Shown here piece after piece: positions 25,262 through 38,145 of a stretch of 64,000 bases of DNA. Below the pieces are notes generated by a model. That model was not told where the DNA came from, made no database searches, and saw only the letters and a program-made list of their open reading frames with translations. The stretch is taken from contig JADHZB010001734.1 of assembly GCA_015657535.1 (NCBI GenBank), forward strand, positions 1 to 64,000, written 5' to 3'. The translations under genes were made by a program, and so were the position numbers. This DNA comes from Nephromyces sp. MM_2019. Its lineage: Eukaryota > Apicomplexa > Aconoidasida > Nephromycida. The first letter of the stretch is position 1; the number at the start of each line of letters is the position of its first letter.

Positions 25262-27690
25262 GTACGTAACAAGAAACTAATTTGAAGCTAGTCGAAAAAA
25301 GTAACATTATCTAGAGCAGCCCAGAACTACAAAAAATTCACACCCAAAGACTAAGGTCAATTAATACATGCCGAGTATCTATATTTTCCGATTTTAAGGA
25401 CATCGTGAACCCAAGGTCTAATAACAGCTTCAAACTCGTAAAATAAGAGCATATAATGCACCACTAAGCGACATCTCATCAGGTGTTTTACAACATTCAG
25501 ACCAAGTCTCATATTCTGTGGTAAAATGGCAACGCTCAGCTTTACTAGCACATGCTTTGCACATGAAACAAGGCTTTCTTCCCGAAGAGGCAACCTATAT
25601 GCTCAAAAATAATCTTGAAAAAAAAGTGCACTTTATGCTGATCTTACTAAAAAAGTTCACGGAGAAACGCTTCATATGGTAAGGCAAGCAAAAATTCGAA
25701 TCTTAATGCTTACTTATTACTAACTCTGCCCCCATTGTTTTCATTCAAATCACTGCCCGCAGCAACGCAGAAGTCAATACATCAAGCAAGGGGTCATGAC
25801 TGAGTCAAGATGTTTCATATCCCAAGGCAATCAGCGGTAAGCGATCAAGTAATTTAGCAATGAAATCTGCCACATAACAAACCTATTTCAATAACGTCTC
25901 AAACAATTCGAATAAATCGCGAATCCGTAAGACGAGCAACTAACAGCGACAACTCAAATTTTATTCAATATTGAATGAAGCGAGAAAGCCAACTCTCAAG
26001 CGAACCAGGAGCCCGAGAAAATTTTTATGTATTACTGGAGGTTAGCGGCTACGCACGTTGGCCCGATAAAGTACCTCTCATATGGTTCTTATTCCTGAAC
26101 AGCATATTAACCAAAATTACCATGAACTAACCCAATTTTAACAACTATTGCTGTATCCATCCAGGCATAAATCCTTACTATACTAGAATAGTTAACTTTT
26201 TATTATATTGATATAGGTACATTGTACCGCATTGCCTATACCTCGCAAAATATTTTCATACTTTATGCCAACCAAAACCAAAACTTCACTCAAAACTGGC
26301 TGCCAATCCAGAGAACGTGACAAGCCCCCTTAAAAGGCTCTTACCGAGCCCAAACATGGTGGCCAAACTGAAGATCACCTAGCTGCAGCACGCTTTATTT
26401 TGGGTTAAATACACGGCAGCAGCGTAATGAAAAGTGAATTCGAATGCGGTATGCTTATCTCTGAAATCGAGTACAGTTTCATTGGAATATTATAATCTCT
26501 TCCCTTACAACACTCAGTATTATCGAATGAAAACAATGTATCTTCTCCAAGTAACGATAAAATTTGCAGACAACTCAACAAACAAAATAGGAAATTTCAC
26601 CGGGTACCACATCTCGTGGCTCCGTGAGCACATTAGATATTACCCATAAACATTGTTTCACGTATAATATTATTGCAATGCATCACTGAAAAGCGTGTTC
26701 CCAGGCTCGCTAAAATTTACGTCGCAGAAAATGGTATTCAGTGAAGCCGCTCAAGCTGCAAACAAGAAAAAAGCCTACGCCTACTACCGATTCAAGCTAT
26801 AACATCATGCTATCCATTTACCTACTAGAAATCCAGGGGCCATTGCATTGTTAAACAATAAGCGCCTATATAGACATTTAATCTAAATAGCCTAAAGATG
26901 CAGGCAATTCTTTGAGAAATTTGAAACACCGCATCAAAAAATGTATAATATTCAGGCATAGGGAACCACAGAAGGAGGCTCATATCCCAGTCTGCCCACC
27001 GGGAATAAAAGCCTCCATAAATGCGCTTTAGATATAATATCATATATCAAGCTTATTAAGATGTTTTACCTGTTTGGGTGTTGGATGTGTCTTTCCGTAG
27101 CTTGTATATGCGTGGGTTTGGATGTTGTGTATCTTCCCATAAGTTGCAAATGCGTGTGGGGGCGATGTATGTTAGACCCTCAGTAGTTATGTGCGTGTGT
27201 GTGGGTGATGTGTCAGCCTATCTTTAATTTTACTGTCCTGCATATAAAAGTATTCAGGTTAGACTCCGAATAACAAACGCGGGGAAGGCGACACAATGTG
27301 CGAAAGATATCCGAAAGTGACAAAAGCAGCATCCTACTGCTGCATGTTGCTGTATTTTTATAACGCAAGCATAACTCAACAAGTTCTAATAATAGAATAC
27401 AATTGCAAAGACATGAAGGAGCTCAATAGTAACACTAAGAGGCTCTGAAAACTGAAAATACCGACAGTAACTCAGTAAAGATCCTTCTAAAACTCAAAGC
27501 AACCTTTGAATATCCATTACTTTCATAAATACTGCATCACCACGGCAGCTTTGCCTCTATTATACGGCATGTATTGACGGCACTAGAAGCGAGAAACATA
27601 AACGAATAACCCCGATTGTAGTGTTTGATGCCAAGGTTTTGTATAAGAACATGAAAAATTCCAAGGACGGAGAAAGCGTGACTCCAATTC
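25262..27690. other. Noncoding or unresolved; TG-rich block at 27064-27230
   Basis: No supported exon. 27064-27230 is TG-rich on the plus strand (TGTTTGGGTG, GCGTGTGGG, GTGCGTGTGTGTGGGTG) and lies just beyond the 3' end of the five-KH gene. The 100-200 bases left of 27691 are presumably its 3' untranslated region. Confidence 0.35.
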
Positions 27691-30600
27691 CTATCGCCAG
27701 CCTGCCATGCCACCATGCGGTATTCCACCCCTATGGTCTAAGCCGTCATTCTCCAACAGCTTCTCATGTATTAATAGGCAGGCCAAAGAGTTGGAAACAG
27801 GGGTTCCATTCAAAAACATAGACTTTCCGTAGGACGAACCACCGTCTCCGCTAATAGAAATGTTACTTCCTGAGCGATCGATAACGTCAGCCAATGCCGT
27901 CTTCCCGGTATGATCAATCTTCAACAATCTGTCTACATTTATCCTAGGAAAAAGCAGCTCCATAACAAACTGTTGCTGCGTGTTGAAAACGGAATCTCTG
28001 GCCGTTTTAGAGGCCCTAGACAAAAAGTTGGTTTCAGGTGTATCAAAGCGACTATATTCGTTGCTCTTATCAAGCATCTCAGAGGTAGGGATGGTAAGAT
28101 TTTCATTCAGAAGTTCTGGACTCTCAAACTCCTCAAGTTTAAGCCATATCAACATAGCCGCAATCAGCTTAGCCTCACCAGTACCACTAACTATCAACAC
28201 ACGATCACCACTAACAATTTTTTGATCATCCACTATAACATTTGCGCCACTACTCGAAGTAATCTGCCTAATAACTACACCCTTACGACCGATAATAAAG
28301 CTAACAGTCTTTGCTGGAACGAGCATCCTTAGATCTGATGGACCGTAATTACCTGAACCAGTATCATTCATGGATGAACCGTGATGCTGTCCACTAATAT
28401 GCTGAATACCTTCACCTCCTACACTACCATCATCATTTCCACCACTTAGTCCCGTATCCTCCCCACGTTCTGCATTGCTACCAGCCATACTCGCAGAAAT
28501 TTGATAAGAAGACAACACATCGGTGTTGTCACCCATCGCGTGGTGATCTACAACACCATCATATGAGCCACCCCCTGGCATCATACGACTCATGCTACCA
28601 TAATCACCTTCAGCACCTGAAACTCCTTGGGATGACTTACCCATTCCATCTTCTTCCCTCCCACCGGCCATCTCTCCACCTGCGCCACCACCGACATTAG
28701 AGTGATATTCTCGATTATCTTGTGGTTGATACTGCATGCCCATATGGCCTTCAGAGTCCAACGAGTTGTTTCCACGATTATTACCAGCACCAAAGTTACT
28801 TGGAGGGTAAATACCACCGTATAAAGTGCTCTTTTCACAGATCTTCCCTATAATAGCCTTTATGGCGCTAAATTTATTGATGATACTGCCAAAAAACCCT
28901 AAAAGTCTCTCATTCTCACCCAAACCATCAAACTGATCCTTGGAATCACTCACCATAATCTCAGCACCTGTAATTTTTTTGGTGTCCTTGATATGACTAC
29001 CTCCTTTTCCGACAATCCAAGCAGCTGCTTCAGCTGATATGATGAATCTAATAGCACACCTTGTGTTGACATAAGCCAGAGAGTGCTCTAGTAGATTGTT
29101 CGGAGCACACTTGCCACCTGAAGCAGCCATCATCGAGCCAGAATAAGAAGACATCTTTCCACCAGTAGAAGAGATCCTCATATGTCCCCCAGTTCCACTC
29201 GAGGGCAACATTGCGGCATGCGAAAGGCTAGAACTACCTCCATACATCATGGGCATACCTCCAGTAGATCTTGGGGATCCGAGCCCGCCAGCTCCTGCTG
29301 CAGTGGAAGAAGAACGCTTACTCATCAAATCATACGAATGATACCCCATTTTTACTCCATACCCGCCACCTTGAGACTTTTCATTCATCCCATTGCCATA
29401 ACCATGGCCCGCCACTGAGCCAGATCCCGGAGTTTTGCTACCACCACCACCTATCCCTCCTCCACCCATCACCGTAGGGCCCAAGGAATAACCGCCAGCC
29501 CCAGAAGACGCTCCTCCAGAAGATATCCCATGATAAGATCCACCAAGGCCAGCATTTCCTCTGAAAATAGAGTCCAGAGGTCGAAGATATTCCATGTCGG
29601 TGAACTTACCAATGGCCACAAACTCTTCCAGCATCTGGTACAACATTTCGACCCCCACGGTGATATCTTCAATCGATTTGCTTCTAATATTAATTGCCCT
29701 GTCATCCGTGCCAAACATTGCATCCCGCTGAATATTGAATTCACATCCAGATCTATTGGTAAGATCGTTTATGGTCGCTCCTTTCGGACCAATCAGATGA
29801 GGAATAGCACACACAGAGGTGATAACCGTCAAAGTCTCGCTCCCTTCAATGTCTCTTGAACGTGACATCCTTACCGGATTACTAGAAGTCATGGCTGGTG
29901 CTATAGTCCTCACTTTGAAGAAGATTATTCTTAAGGCTTGTGATCTGCTGGCTAGAGGCCCAGAAATCGCCACCAACTTGTCTGCAACCCTGGAGGAAGC
30001 CTCGTGCTGCATCTTCTGGAAGTTAATATGAGCTCCTGACTCCTTCTCGATATCTCTAGCCGCAGCTCCGCTTTTTCCGATAATATAACCGACGCATTGG
30101 TGAGGCAGGAGGATGCAATAAGGCAACGATCCAGCGGGCTGCTTCTCCATCCCTGCCCCTCCTGGAGAGGATACACCCGCACTCACCATCGAAAATCCTC
30201 CATTACTCTCCCTTTCGCCAACGGAGGTTGCAACCTAGGGGAAGAGAAAAATTAAATGGAAATGAAAGGTGTAGTGGGATAAGCGAAAAAAGGCGCTGCA
30301 ATACAGAGGATGTAGCATACATCTATAAGAGGAAACCAAGAACGAGTGGATATGCAATTCAACACATAGAAGAGCACATATATAATCCAAGAAGAAAACT
30401 ACGCTATGCAAAAGCCACTAAATCAGCAGCAGGCAAGTGCATCACATCAAATGATATTACAGCTTGATCAATCTCAATTGCTGCACAAAAATACTTCTTC
30501 CCCAAAACTATAAATTCAACCTAAAATCATATCATAAACCGATATATTATTTAATCTCATTTTTAACACACACAAATCACCTAGTAACCCACCAAACATA

Positions 30601-30864
30601 CACAAGCAAAACATGATTGTGTGCTATTTTCATAACCAAAAAACTAGCGCTTACCGTATTGTAGTGACTCCCAGAGGAAGAAACACCTGCAGCATTACCA
30701 CCTGGAGAACCAATATTCAAATTGTTCTGGGACATATAAGAACGTGGTTTCTTCATCGAACCTACGTTAGCGCCGTTTCCGTAAGGATTGGCAGCAGCTG
30801 ACGAATCAGAATCCCTTACACGCAGTTCCATCTCGGAAGAGGCTCGCTTGTGGCTGGCGAACAT
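27691..30864 (-). CDS. Five-KH-domain RNA-binding protein (PCBP/hnRNP K-like)
   Basis: Two exons: 30864-30655 (70 codons from ATG, ending ACG|GTAAGC) and 30234-27691 (acceptor CCCCTAG), joined in phase 0 across a 420-base intron; 917 residues ending in TAG. KH domains: KH1 at about 110-180 (CVGYIIGKSGAAARDIEKES), KH2 at about 205-280 (PHLIGPKGATINDLTNRSG), KH3 at about 457-530 (AAWIVGKGGSHIKDTKKITG), KH4 at about 705-775 (VSFIIGRKGVVIRQITSSSG) and KH5 at about 830-917 (LLKIDHTGKTALADVIDRSG, with an altered GxxG). KH1-KH4 keep I-I-G-x-x-G, the loop that grips single-stranded nucleic acid. Linkers are Gly/Ser/Met-rich, low complexity. Family members control splicing, mRNA stability and translation. 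Exon 1 encodes MFASHKRASSEMELRV and a Ser/Asn/Gly tail. The frame start at 30189 is internal; the intron junction extends it in frame. Confidence 0.9.
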
Positions 30865-31407
30865 CCTATACAAAAATTGAGATTTTCTTCAATTTTGATG
30901 AAGAGAGTGGGATTTTCTTCAATATCGGTTAAGAAGAAACGATGAAAAAACAATGGAAATATTGCGCAACCTAATCTTTTTTGATTGATTATTCATACTA
31001 GGTGTTTTATCAACTTTCATTACAAAAAAGTTAAATTTTCAAGGATTTAGTGCAAAGAATCGGTAGAGAATATCTAGAAGACATTAGCTCTACTGATGGT
31101 GAAGCTAATCTTCCAAACACAGGCAAAAGAAAAAGTAAAATCTCTGCTTGATTCCCGCCCTAGGAGCTGCTCAACCGCTAACTTAAGAAGAGATCAATGA
31201 GGGAAGAAGATTGCTTGTTAAAGAGTTTACGCTTCACTGCTTTACTAGCATAAAAAGCTTAAAGGCCTTCAATCTTTGGGGGTGAAGAGTAGAGAAAGTG
31301 GCTTCTGATAAAAGATAGGTACTCATAGTGGAGAATCTCAGGGTATTCGTGGAAAGGTCCAGTGTACAGTATATGCTAAAAGTGAGAAATAAGCACAAAA
31401 ACACCGA
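30865..31407. promoter_or_regulatory. Intergenic region upstream of the five-KH gene
   Basis: About 540 bases between the ATG of the five-KH gene and the next minus-strand frame. It contains a near-repeat, TGAGATTTTCTTCAATTTTG (30869-30888) and GTGGGATTTTCTTCAATATC (30908-30927). It should hold the promoter and 5' untranslated region, but I see no defined core element. Confidence 0.35.
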
Positions 31408-31644
31408 CTAGCACATATATGAGCTGGACTGAAACTTTCTTGCAAGTTTCAGGGCTCTATAAATCCGAATAACTAGTGGAGATGAAATATTTTTCAAAAA
31501 TCTGCCACGTTCGTACATAGGAAAAAACTGCAAAGCCATTTCTTCTGCTTCTTCAACTTCAGGTGTTATAATATGACAAAGTAACATTGAAAATAACGTG
31601 AAAAATACGACTAAAAGCATCCTGGGAATATGCGAAAACTTCAT
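31408..31644 (-). CDS. Small secreted or membrane-anchored protein, or a last exon
   Basis: ATG at 31644 to TAG at 31408 gives 78 residues. The start MKFSHIPRM is followed by the hydrophobic run LLVVFFTLFSMLLCHII, which looks like a signal peptide or anchor. Then come an acidic stretch (PEVEEAEEMALQFF) and a basic C-terminus (YRALKLARKFQ). A CTGCAG acceptor sits two bases before the ATG and the frame is open further upstream. It may therefore be the last exon of the intron-rich gene to its right rather than a separate gene. No family recognised. Confidence 0.45.
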   Translation of the reverse strand: MKFSHIPRMLLVVFFTLFSMLLCHIITPEVEEAEEMALQFFPMYERGRFLKNISSPLVIRIYRALKLARKFQSSSYMC

Positions 31645-32777
31645 CACTGCAGATGAGCGAGTATCGGTCCAATAAAGCTTGTACAAAAAACCGAAATAAA
31701 ACAACGACGGAGCACACTCCCTGATACTTTGCCAAACAATGTCGCCAAGAAGACACACACGGGCGAAAAACGGAAAACAAACTCAAACGATCGTAACAAA
31801 TACGCTAAAAGAGCAAACAGCATCTACACACATGCACTCTCATTAAACACAAACAAAACTCTTTTAGAAACAGCCAAAGCATTCCTTCTACGTATCTTCT
31901 TTACTAAAATTGCTATATTTAATCAAACACACACAAAGTTCACGGCTGGTAAACACAGAGGACCACCGTCTTTTCATACAAAAAACTCCTCCTTCATCCA
32001 GAAGCCACAGAGTTCCAAGGTAATTGATAGATAGAAAAGAAGACACACACATATATCAAACTACCAGGAATCAGCCTTTTTAGGGAAATCGGAAAAACAC
32101 ACTTCTAGATACCATAAAACACTAACTCCTAAGAAAGAGAGAACTTCTTTAAAAGAGATGATTCATTTCAAGATGCCGTACGCAAGCTCACACATACAAA
32201 TGAGAGTAACACACAATTCCATACCAAATCTACTGAGAAAGATATGCTTCTAAATATTAATTAAGCTGTGCTGTATATTGTACGTCTAATTTAATAATCA
32301 AGGGAGTCTCTTGCCATACATAATCCTGTAAATCAGAATTTCCACAAACACGCAAAAAATCAGCTTAGAGAAGCCAACTTCTCCCAACAAAACGCAACTT
32401 TTCCAAACAAAAACACTAAAAAAGCCAAAAAATTCTGAGGAAGAGAACAAAATCGACTTTTCTCTTATTAGTTCATACTTTGAGAAACTATCAAACTCCT
32501 GCTATGGGTTTTTTTGGGGAAAATAAAAGCTATTTTCATCACGAAACCTCATCAGAAAAACCTTCTCATCACAAAATCTTTAAAACAACGAATGCCTGTT
32601 TCTTCTTTGCCATGAAGTTCTTCAGAAAAACAACACACAGCCTATATATGTAGGAACGAAAAGAAACTAGCACCTTATAATTTCATCCAGAAAACAAAGC
32701 ACTCATAGATACTACTTTAAACCCTTTGGTGGCCAAAAAAACGTGGCTTCTATAGAGACACTGTGGCGAACACATAC

Positions 32778-35700
32778 TCTCTGTATTCTCATTAACATCT
32801 TCAAAGAGTGTGCGTATGGCATTGGCTACGTTTTTTTGAAAATTCAAGATTTTTCGCTTCCTTTGTTCTGCCAGTAGAGTGAATGAGGGTGAACCTTCTT
32901 CATCAATGAAGTGAACTTCTTCTTCCCCTTGTTGCTGATCTTCTTCCTCTTCTTCATTAAGTCAATTATCAAATACAATCATTAGAAAATGTGAAGATGC
33001 TTTTCTTACTAGAGTATAAAAAAATCATAAACTCTGGAAACTAGCCGCTGCGGGATGATTCATAGGATGGGGACAAGTGTGCGTAGCACTCAAATAGACA
33101 GCATCATATACCCTAGTTCTATTTATAGCGCACCTACTTAACTAGACAGCAGATTTAACTAAAATTTACCCAACCAGCCTACCTAGTTCAACTCTATACA
33201 CACAAACTCCCAAAACAAGTAAACCTTCATTATAGCATCACGCTCCAAGCTAATCTTTATGACTGAAGAAGCACTTACACCAGCAAAAACAGTAAAGCGA
33301 ATAAAACATCATTTTCCGTACGAAAGTATAACACCTAAATGCTGCACCACACCCTCTCTCTCGCAATTTTGGAGGCTACAGCTCCACACACACACGATAA
33401 ACTTACAACTAAACATCCTCTACTTTAGCTCCCCAACATGTAGGGATGTCACGAAAAACTATCAAATGCGTTTGTTTGATCGCTAAAGAATTTCTTAGCA
33501 AAATATCCAGAGTGTGTGCGAGCATTATGAGCTTCACAAAGTACACAAAAAAAACATATTCACAAAGCACATTATGAGGAGTTTACTTCCAGTGCATGCT
33601 GTTGTCGCGCAGACAAAGAGCTTTTGTGTGTGGAGATGCTATGATATGAAGAAGCGCAGATTTTTGCGTGTGAAGGAGTTTTTAAGTGATGAAGACATAT
33701 ATCTTTTCAAAGAAAGAAAAGCTGCATGTTACACAATGAACAACCTCGAAAAGTCAAATTTAAAAATACTAAAAGAAGGAATCAAAAGGATGAGAAGGAG
33801 CATCTTCCATACAAGAGTGCAATAAATATAGCCGGAAACTAAAGAATGCGAAGGAGAATCTTCAATTCAAGGCGCACCAAATTTAGCTGGAAACACTTGA
33901 AATACACGCACACACTTTCCTAAACCTACTCTATCTTAAATGCTCTTCAGAAATTTCCATAAAAACCTGCCCTTCCTCTTAACCATAATTTTTTGCCAAA
34001 AATATCTAATTTTTACGCCAAAAATACTCATACAAATCCCATCTTCTTCAGGAAACTGACGGCAAGCTTTGTATAGTACCTTACTGTCCTCTTTGAAATT
34101 GCAAAAGATGAGAGACTCGTAGCCTGCTTCACTGATCAATCTTCAATCAATCTTTCCTTATTTCCTCCCAATAATTATCCTCACTCAAATCTGTTCCTCT
34201 TTCTCCAAAACTGTGGAAAATACATCATTTACACACCAGCCACTCTATTCTTTTGATTATAGTCGGCTTTTACAAAGAGGTATCAATCTTCAGACCCCCA
34301 GTGCAAATGTGTTGTTGGGGGGTTGTTTTGCGTGTGCTTTGGGGTTGTTTTGTGCGTGCTTGGAGGGGTGACCCTGTACGTGTTAATGGGGAATCAGCTT
34401 CGAAGTAAATCTAGCCACCCATATCATATCTTCAAAGACATAACACTCAATATCTTCTCCCGAAACTCACAGATTTCGCAGGCAAACACACAAGATCTCA
34501 CAACCTAGGAATCATAATACCTAGCGATATTTTCAGGGAAATGCCTCTCAATGAGCTTTCCATTTCGCAGTAAGGTGAATTTAAGAAGGAAAACACGTTT
34601 CATGAAGATTTTCGCTCATAAAAAAGATATCTTCAAAAGGTGAAAAAAGATCCAAAACGGCTAAAGATTCCAAACAAAATATAAGGATATTTGGCTATTA
34701 CTTTTGATGAAAAGCTGAACTCACACTCGTGGCAGGAAACGGAAGCTATACACACTATATATTGAAGTGAATCCAACTAAAAAAGCAAGCCTGCCGGGGC
34801 GTGTATGCGTATTTTAGCCTGTGCGTGTGTGCGTGCATTTTTTAGCCTGTGAGTGCGCATTTGAGCCACACAAAACCACATTCAATTGCTCATAAACCAC
34901 TTGAAAAGCCTCTTTCTCCGAAATAGAGCAGAATCAGCGCAACAGAATGAAAACCTTCCCGAAATAATACCCTCTCTAGGCAAGAAATCCTTCTATTTCA
35001 CTTGCACAAAGCTCTCTTCTTTTTCTAGCTAAATAATGGCATGATCTATATACTTCCTCCTGATCTCTGCCTTTATCATTTAACCTCTTCACACCACAAA
35101 CTACTCAACAATCTCAGAAAAAGCTACACAAATCAAAATCCAGCGAAAAAGACATCAATTAGCAATCGTTCTACCCATTCTTCTCTATGCACAACACCTC
35201 ATGTCAATATATTTAAAGGCGAATCACCTTTTGGAATAATCCAAGAACACGGTGGCTAAACAGCATCAAGCATGAAACTGCCTCTATTAAGCACTCTAAG
35301 GCTTGTAAACGTACACACAAAAAAGGTGCAGCAAAAATTTCAACAGAAAACAAGAACCTTGAAGATAATATCCTGGCAAAAATTGAAGGAAGAAGAACAA
35401 ACAACACACCCAAGCTCACCGACAGAGTAGACCGCCCAGTTATTAAGGGTTCTTCCCCTCTTGAGAAGACTCATAAACGCTGTTGGCACACACAGGAATT
35501 GCTATACAAAGTAAGCAGTGATAGAACATAACAAAGTTTACTCCAGCTGTTGCAGCTCAGGTAAAACTATATTCCATTTAGTGCACTGAGTTTCATGAAA
35601 GGATATGTGGATAGATTAACGGTGGGTAGATATAGAGTAGTTGAAAGGAAGCAAGCAAAGCATAAGCGTAGATAGGCTGTCAGAGTGCGAGAAGCCCACA

Positions 35701-36318
35701 AATCTGCGATTCAGCGCATTATTTCCACAATATGTTACCAAACACAAAGCCTACTGCAAATTTCGCTAGTTTTACTGCAACCTATAGAGGATTTAAGCGG
35801 AGGTTTAAAGCAGCACGGCAACACTAATCCTTACATCTAATCATAAAAAAATTACCACTAGAGATACCATACAAAAGTAAAGCAAAAACAGAGTCAGCGG
35901 CCTCTCACATAAGCAAGCTTTTCATCGATACATACACTGAGCAAACCTTTAAGAAGCTTGAATCAGTCCCATTATATGACATCATCACTCGAAGATACAT
36001 AACACTTGCTAGCAGGAATATCGCTAAATTTATTATATATAAGCAATCGCAACAGCTTTGCATTCCAAGCTTAAAAAAACTTACCTCGAAACAGCAGCAG
36101 CTCAAAATTATCTTCCAAAGAAGAGCATAAACTGAACAAGCAAAATGTCAAAACCTAGAAAATTCCACTCCATTCGATCTGATAGGGTATAATACAGCAA
36201 GGAACAAAAAATACAGTCACACACACACGCTCTTTTTTTCATTATCTATAGTCTCATGAGTATGCTTCACCTCTCTTCTCACCTTATACACAGCTATAAA
36301 ATCATAAAGTACTTGCAG
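32778..36318 (-). CDS. Intron-rich gene with many tiny exons, function unknown
   Basis: Minus-strand exons with good signals: 36318-36283 (LQVLYDFIAVYK), 36131-36085 (LCSSLEDNFELLLFR), 36023-35947 (IFLLASVMYLRVMMSYNG...), 35372-35228, 34745-34725 (21 bases), 34504-34471, 34123-34034, 33334-33279 (VLYFRTENDVLFALLFLL), 33047-33010 (RLVSRVYDFFIL) and about 32961-32778. Phase is continuous from 36131 to 35947 and from 35372 to 34034; other links need missing exons. The 145-base exon 35372-35228 has a TTTTTGCCAG acceptor and encodes a helical stretch, VRLQALECLIEAVSCLMLFS. The last listed exon is acidic then basic (EEEEEDQQQGEEE, LLAEQRKRKILNFQKN) and ends at GTATGT. Amphipathic helix pairs suggest a HEAT-like scaffold, but I recognise no family. 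Introns are TG-rich on the sense strand, like those of MSH6. Confidence 0.5.
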
Positions 36319-37948
36319 CTACCACATCGAAGCAATTGCAAACAACACCACGATTTAGCAGCGATCAAAAAAAGCTGCAGCTCCAGCAACCACAACAGAA
36401 AATACACACAAGTGCATAAGCTAGCCGTGGTCTGACTCCGCGTCATCTCTTGACAGTAAGGAGCTTCATGAGTGCACAAAAAGTGGTTTTTTACTCTACA
36501 CTTTTCAAAAAACATCCATTTCCCTTACATTCGAATGAAGCATAAAGGATATTTCTATACTACCATGGCTGCATCACAGAGGAAACGCTAAATCACCTTG
36601 AAATGATTGCAGCTGCTCATCACTTTTCCAACAAAATCAACTCCAGTGAGAACTTTCAAGCGGAAATCGCAAAAAACGCAAGAAAGGCAACCAGCATGCC
36701 AAATATCCCGCTAGCAAAAGCTAAATATAAAAAAAACTATGTTCAACAGGAAAATGACCAAAAGGGTGAAAAGTGGCAATATCACCTTGATTCTCTCCTA
36801 AAATCTTTAAAAAAAAAGCACACTTTTAATCTGCAATATGCAAAATTTACTTCTACTTGATCATTAGAAAATATCAAAGCAGCTAGAGAAGACAAATCAA
36901 AGATAATTGGCTTGAGGAAACAAAAAAGATTCCTAAACGCTCAGAGATCTGAGCAACTAATTCCTGCAAAAGCATAGCCGAAAACAACGAACTACTTATA
37001 CCACCTCTTCCACCACACAACTTCACCGGAATGCGTTAGGATGCCCTGCGATGAAAACAAAAATTCTCGCGCAAACATCATATCACTAGCAGCGCAAGGA
37101 ACAAATACATGACTTTGCGCTTTCATACCAAACAACATCTCTTTTCTAAACATAACTAATGCGTGCCAACACTCTCCGTGCCAATAATGGCTACCAATGC
37201 ATTAACGTATACGGAGCGAATACCCAGCACCCTGTTGCCAAAATCTATAGTTAAGAACCTCTAATATTCGCTGAATTAATCATAATCCCCCCTGTTGATA
37301 ATGCCCTTGGGGCAAAACGCGAAGATTTGCAACGGTCACTCGACAATGTAAGCGGATATTTTAGTGACTAACAGACTACTCTCTTGCTTGCAGTAATGAA
37401 GCAGTTCAGTGTGCCAAAAAGAGCAGCAGGAACTGAACTTATTTCGTAATAAAATCACGCACGTGTTCGCAAAAGAGCCTTACATAATAACGACCGTTCA
37501 AAACATCTCTGAAATGGCACAGCACAAGTAAATCTCCATCGAACTTTGCCCAAACCATGTGCATTCAACTTTACAGGCTAGTAGATCCACTCAAAATAGC
37601 ACACACAAAAAACTAGACTGAGGGAGGGGTCAAGGCATATATAATACTCATAAATTGCGCACTGAAAGCAAAAAAAGCCTACCCTCCAGGGGAAAGAGGC
37701 AATTAATAAGAGGCCTCGTTTTTTACTAAATGTATACGGTTGTCTCCAACTATTTTCCTTCTGAACAAACATAGCCAGTGGTGGTTGCACACAAAAACTG
37801 TTAACTTTTATAAGGTGACCTGAAGCATGCCCAAGAGTCTCTATCCCCTACAATGGAAATGAAGCAACTGGTAATGACTAAGCGAGCGGTCAAATGGCAT
37901 ACTTCAAGCTGCGTAGCACCCCAGATTGTATTATATATTTATTTTTAC

Positions 37949-38145
37949 CTATCCGCTGCAGCCGCTGTTTGACTTGGGGCGGCGTTGCGGGAGCCGAAAA
38001 GCCACCATGACGTTTCTCGCAGGTACCAGTGGTGAACCCTATTATTATGTAGGGGAGCCTCATGATGATACAAACGATTAAAGGGTATACCGCCTTTGCT
38101 TCCGCCACGCGTTTCGCTGTCGACCCATGAAACGGTGCCATGCAT
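37949..38145 (-). CDS. Candidate first exon in a GC-richer patch
   Basis: ATG at 38145 with an in-frame TAG 12 bases upstream. The frame runs 65 codons to a GATAG|GTAAAA donor (MHGTVSWVDSETRGGSKGG at the start, WWLFGSRNAAPSQTAAAADR at the end). The patch is clearly richer in G+C than its surroundings. A second minus-strand frame and a plus-strand frame are also open over parts of it, so the coding frame is unsure. It could also be a structured RNA. It might be the 5' exon of the tiny-exon gene at 32.8-36.3 kb. Confidence 0.25.

Noticed and set aside
28590..30182. Frames on both strands within the five-KH gene
   Set aside because: Shadows of its long exon 2; none carries motifs of its own.
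33514..33825. 103-codon plus-strand frame
   Set aside because: Protein-like in places, but it lies inside the minus-strand tiny-exon gene, is A-rich, and has no second line of support.
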